The position numbers and the translations under genes are program-made. Below, piece by piece: positions 5,742-5,786 of a stretch of 5,786 nt of DNA. Under the pieces are notes generated by a model, which worked only from the letters and a program-made list of their open reading frames with translations, was not told the origin of the DNA and did no database searches. The number at the start of each line of letters is the position of its first letter. The stretch's first letter is position 1. The stretch covers positions 1-5,786 of the forward strand of contig CAYTNN010000255.1 in NCBI GenBank assembly GCA_964439135.1. Direction: 5' to 3'. This DNA comes from JAFGPJ01 sp964439135 (GTDB taxonomy: Bacteria; Planctomycetota; Phycisphaerae; Sedimentisphaerales; Anaerobacaceae).

Positions 5742-5786
5742 GTGATCGACTTTGAAGGTTTTGCTGGGGGAGACATTAAAAAGTCT
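5742..5786 (+). CDS. Probable start of a new gene, truncated by the window edge
   Basis: A GTG at 5742 preceded by AGAGGGG (5731-5737) opens a frame that stays open for 15 codons to the last base, reading (M)IDFEGFAGGDIKKS. No in-frame ATG lies between the terminator and the window end. The fragment has no signal peptide and is too short to name. It follows the terminator by only 20 bases, so its promoter would have to overlap the terminator region or it depends on read-through. The purine-rich Shine-Dalgarno with a good spacing is the main support. Confidence 0.4.
   Translation, partial: MIDFEGFAGGDIKKS

Noticed and set aside
5222..5776. 184-codon ORF on the minus strand across the end of the LamG gene
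   Set aside because: It runs through the coding sequence of a clearly homologous protein and through the terminator hairpin. Its translation shows no domain or signal, so it is a shadow.

Overview
The window looks like a stretch of a Gram-negative, environmental bacterial chromosome. The most likely source is the Planctomycetota (Phycisphaerae or Sedimentisphaerales type). This rests on recognising the architecture of the large secreted protein: paired LamG jelly rolls, 'YYWRIDE' Fn3-like modules and a 'DDFESY...DDIRLY' C-terminal module, a combination I associate with that group. It was not tested by a search. The lipobox-bearing beta-barrel-like protein supports an outer membrane.

Layout, left to right. 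Positions 1-60 may be the tail of an unidentified upstream gene. Positions 61-403 are non-coding and dense in short direct and inverted repeats. A sigma70-like promoter (404-432) and an 18-bp near-palindrome (437-454) precede a 303-codon gene (477-1388) for a predicted lipid-modified outer-membrane beta-barrel protein. A 155-bp nested inverted-repeat element (1456-1610) follows; it looks like a small non-autonomous mobile or REP-like unit and may also act as a terminator. Positions 1611-1916 are non-coding. A good extended -10 promoter (1917-1946) leads into a leader of about 200 nt carrying a 20-bp perfect palindrome, then the 1156-codon secreted multidomain gene (2159-5629). A strong intrinsic terminator (5680-5722) closes that unit. 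A probable new GTG-started gene (5742 onward) runs off the right edge.

The two complete genes seem to be separate transcription units on the plus strand, each with its own promoter. Both products are predicted to be exported, one to the outer membrane and one to the periplasm or outside. Nothing in the sequence shows that they work together. The big protein has the look of a glycan-binding or adhesive surface protein without a visible catalytic domain.

I see no CRISPR array, tRNA, rRNA, transposase, toxin-antitoxin pair or recognisable defence system. The most interesting points are the C-terminal domain of the large protein, which looks split by an inserted DUF1349-like domain, the 155-bp nested repeat element, and the palindromes placed at or just after predicted transcription starts.
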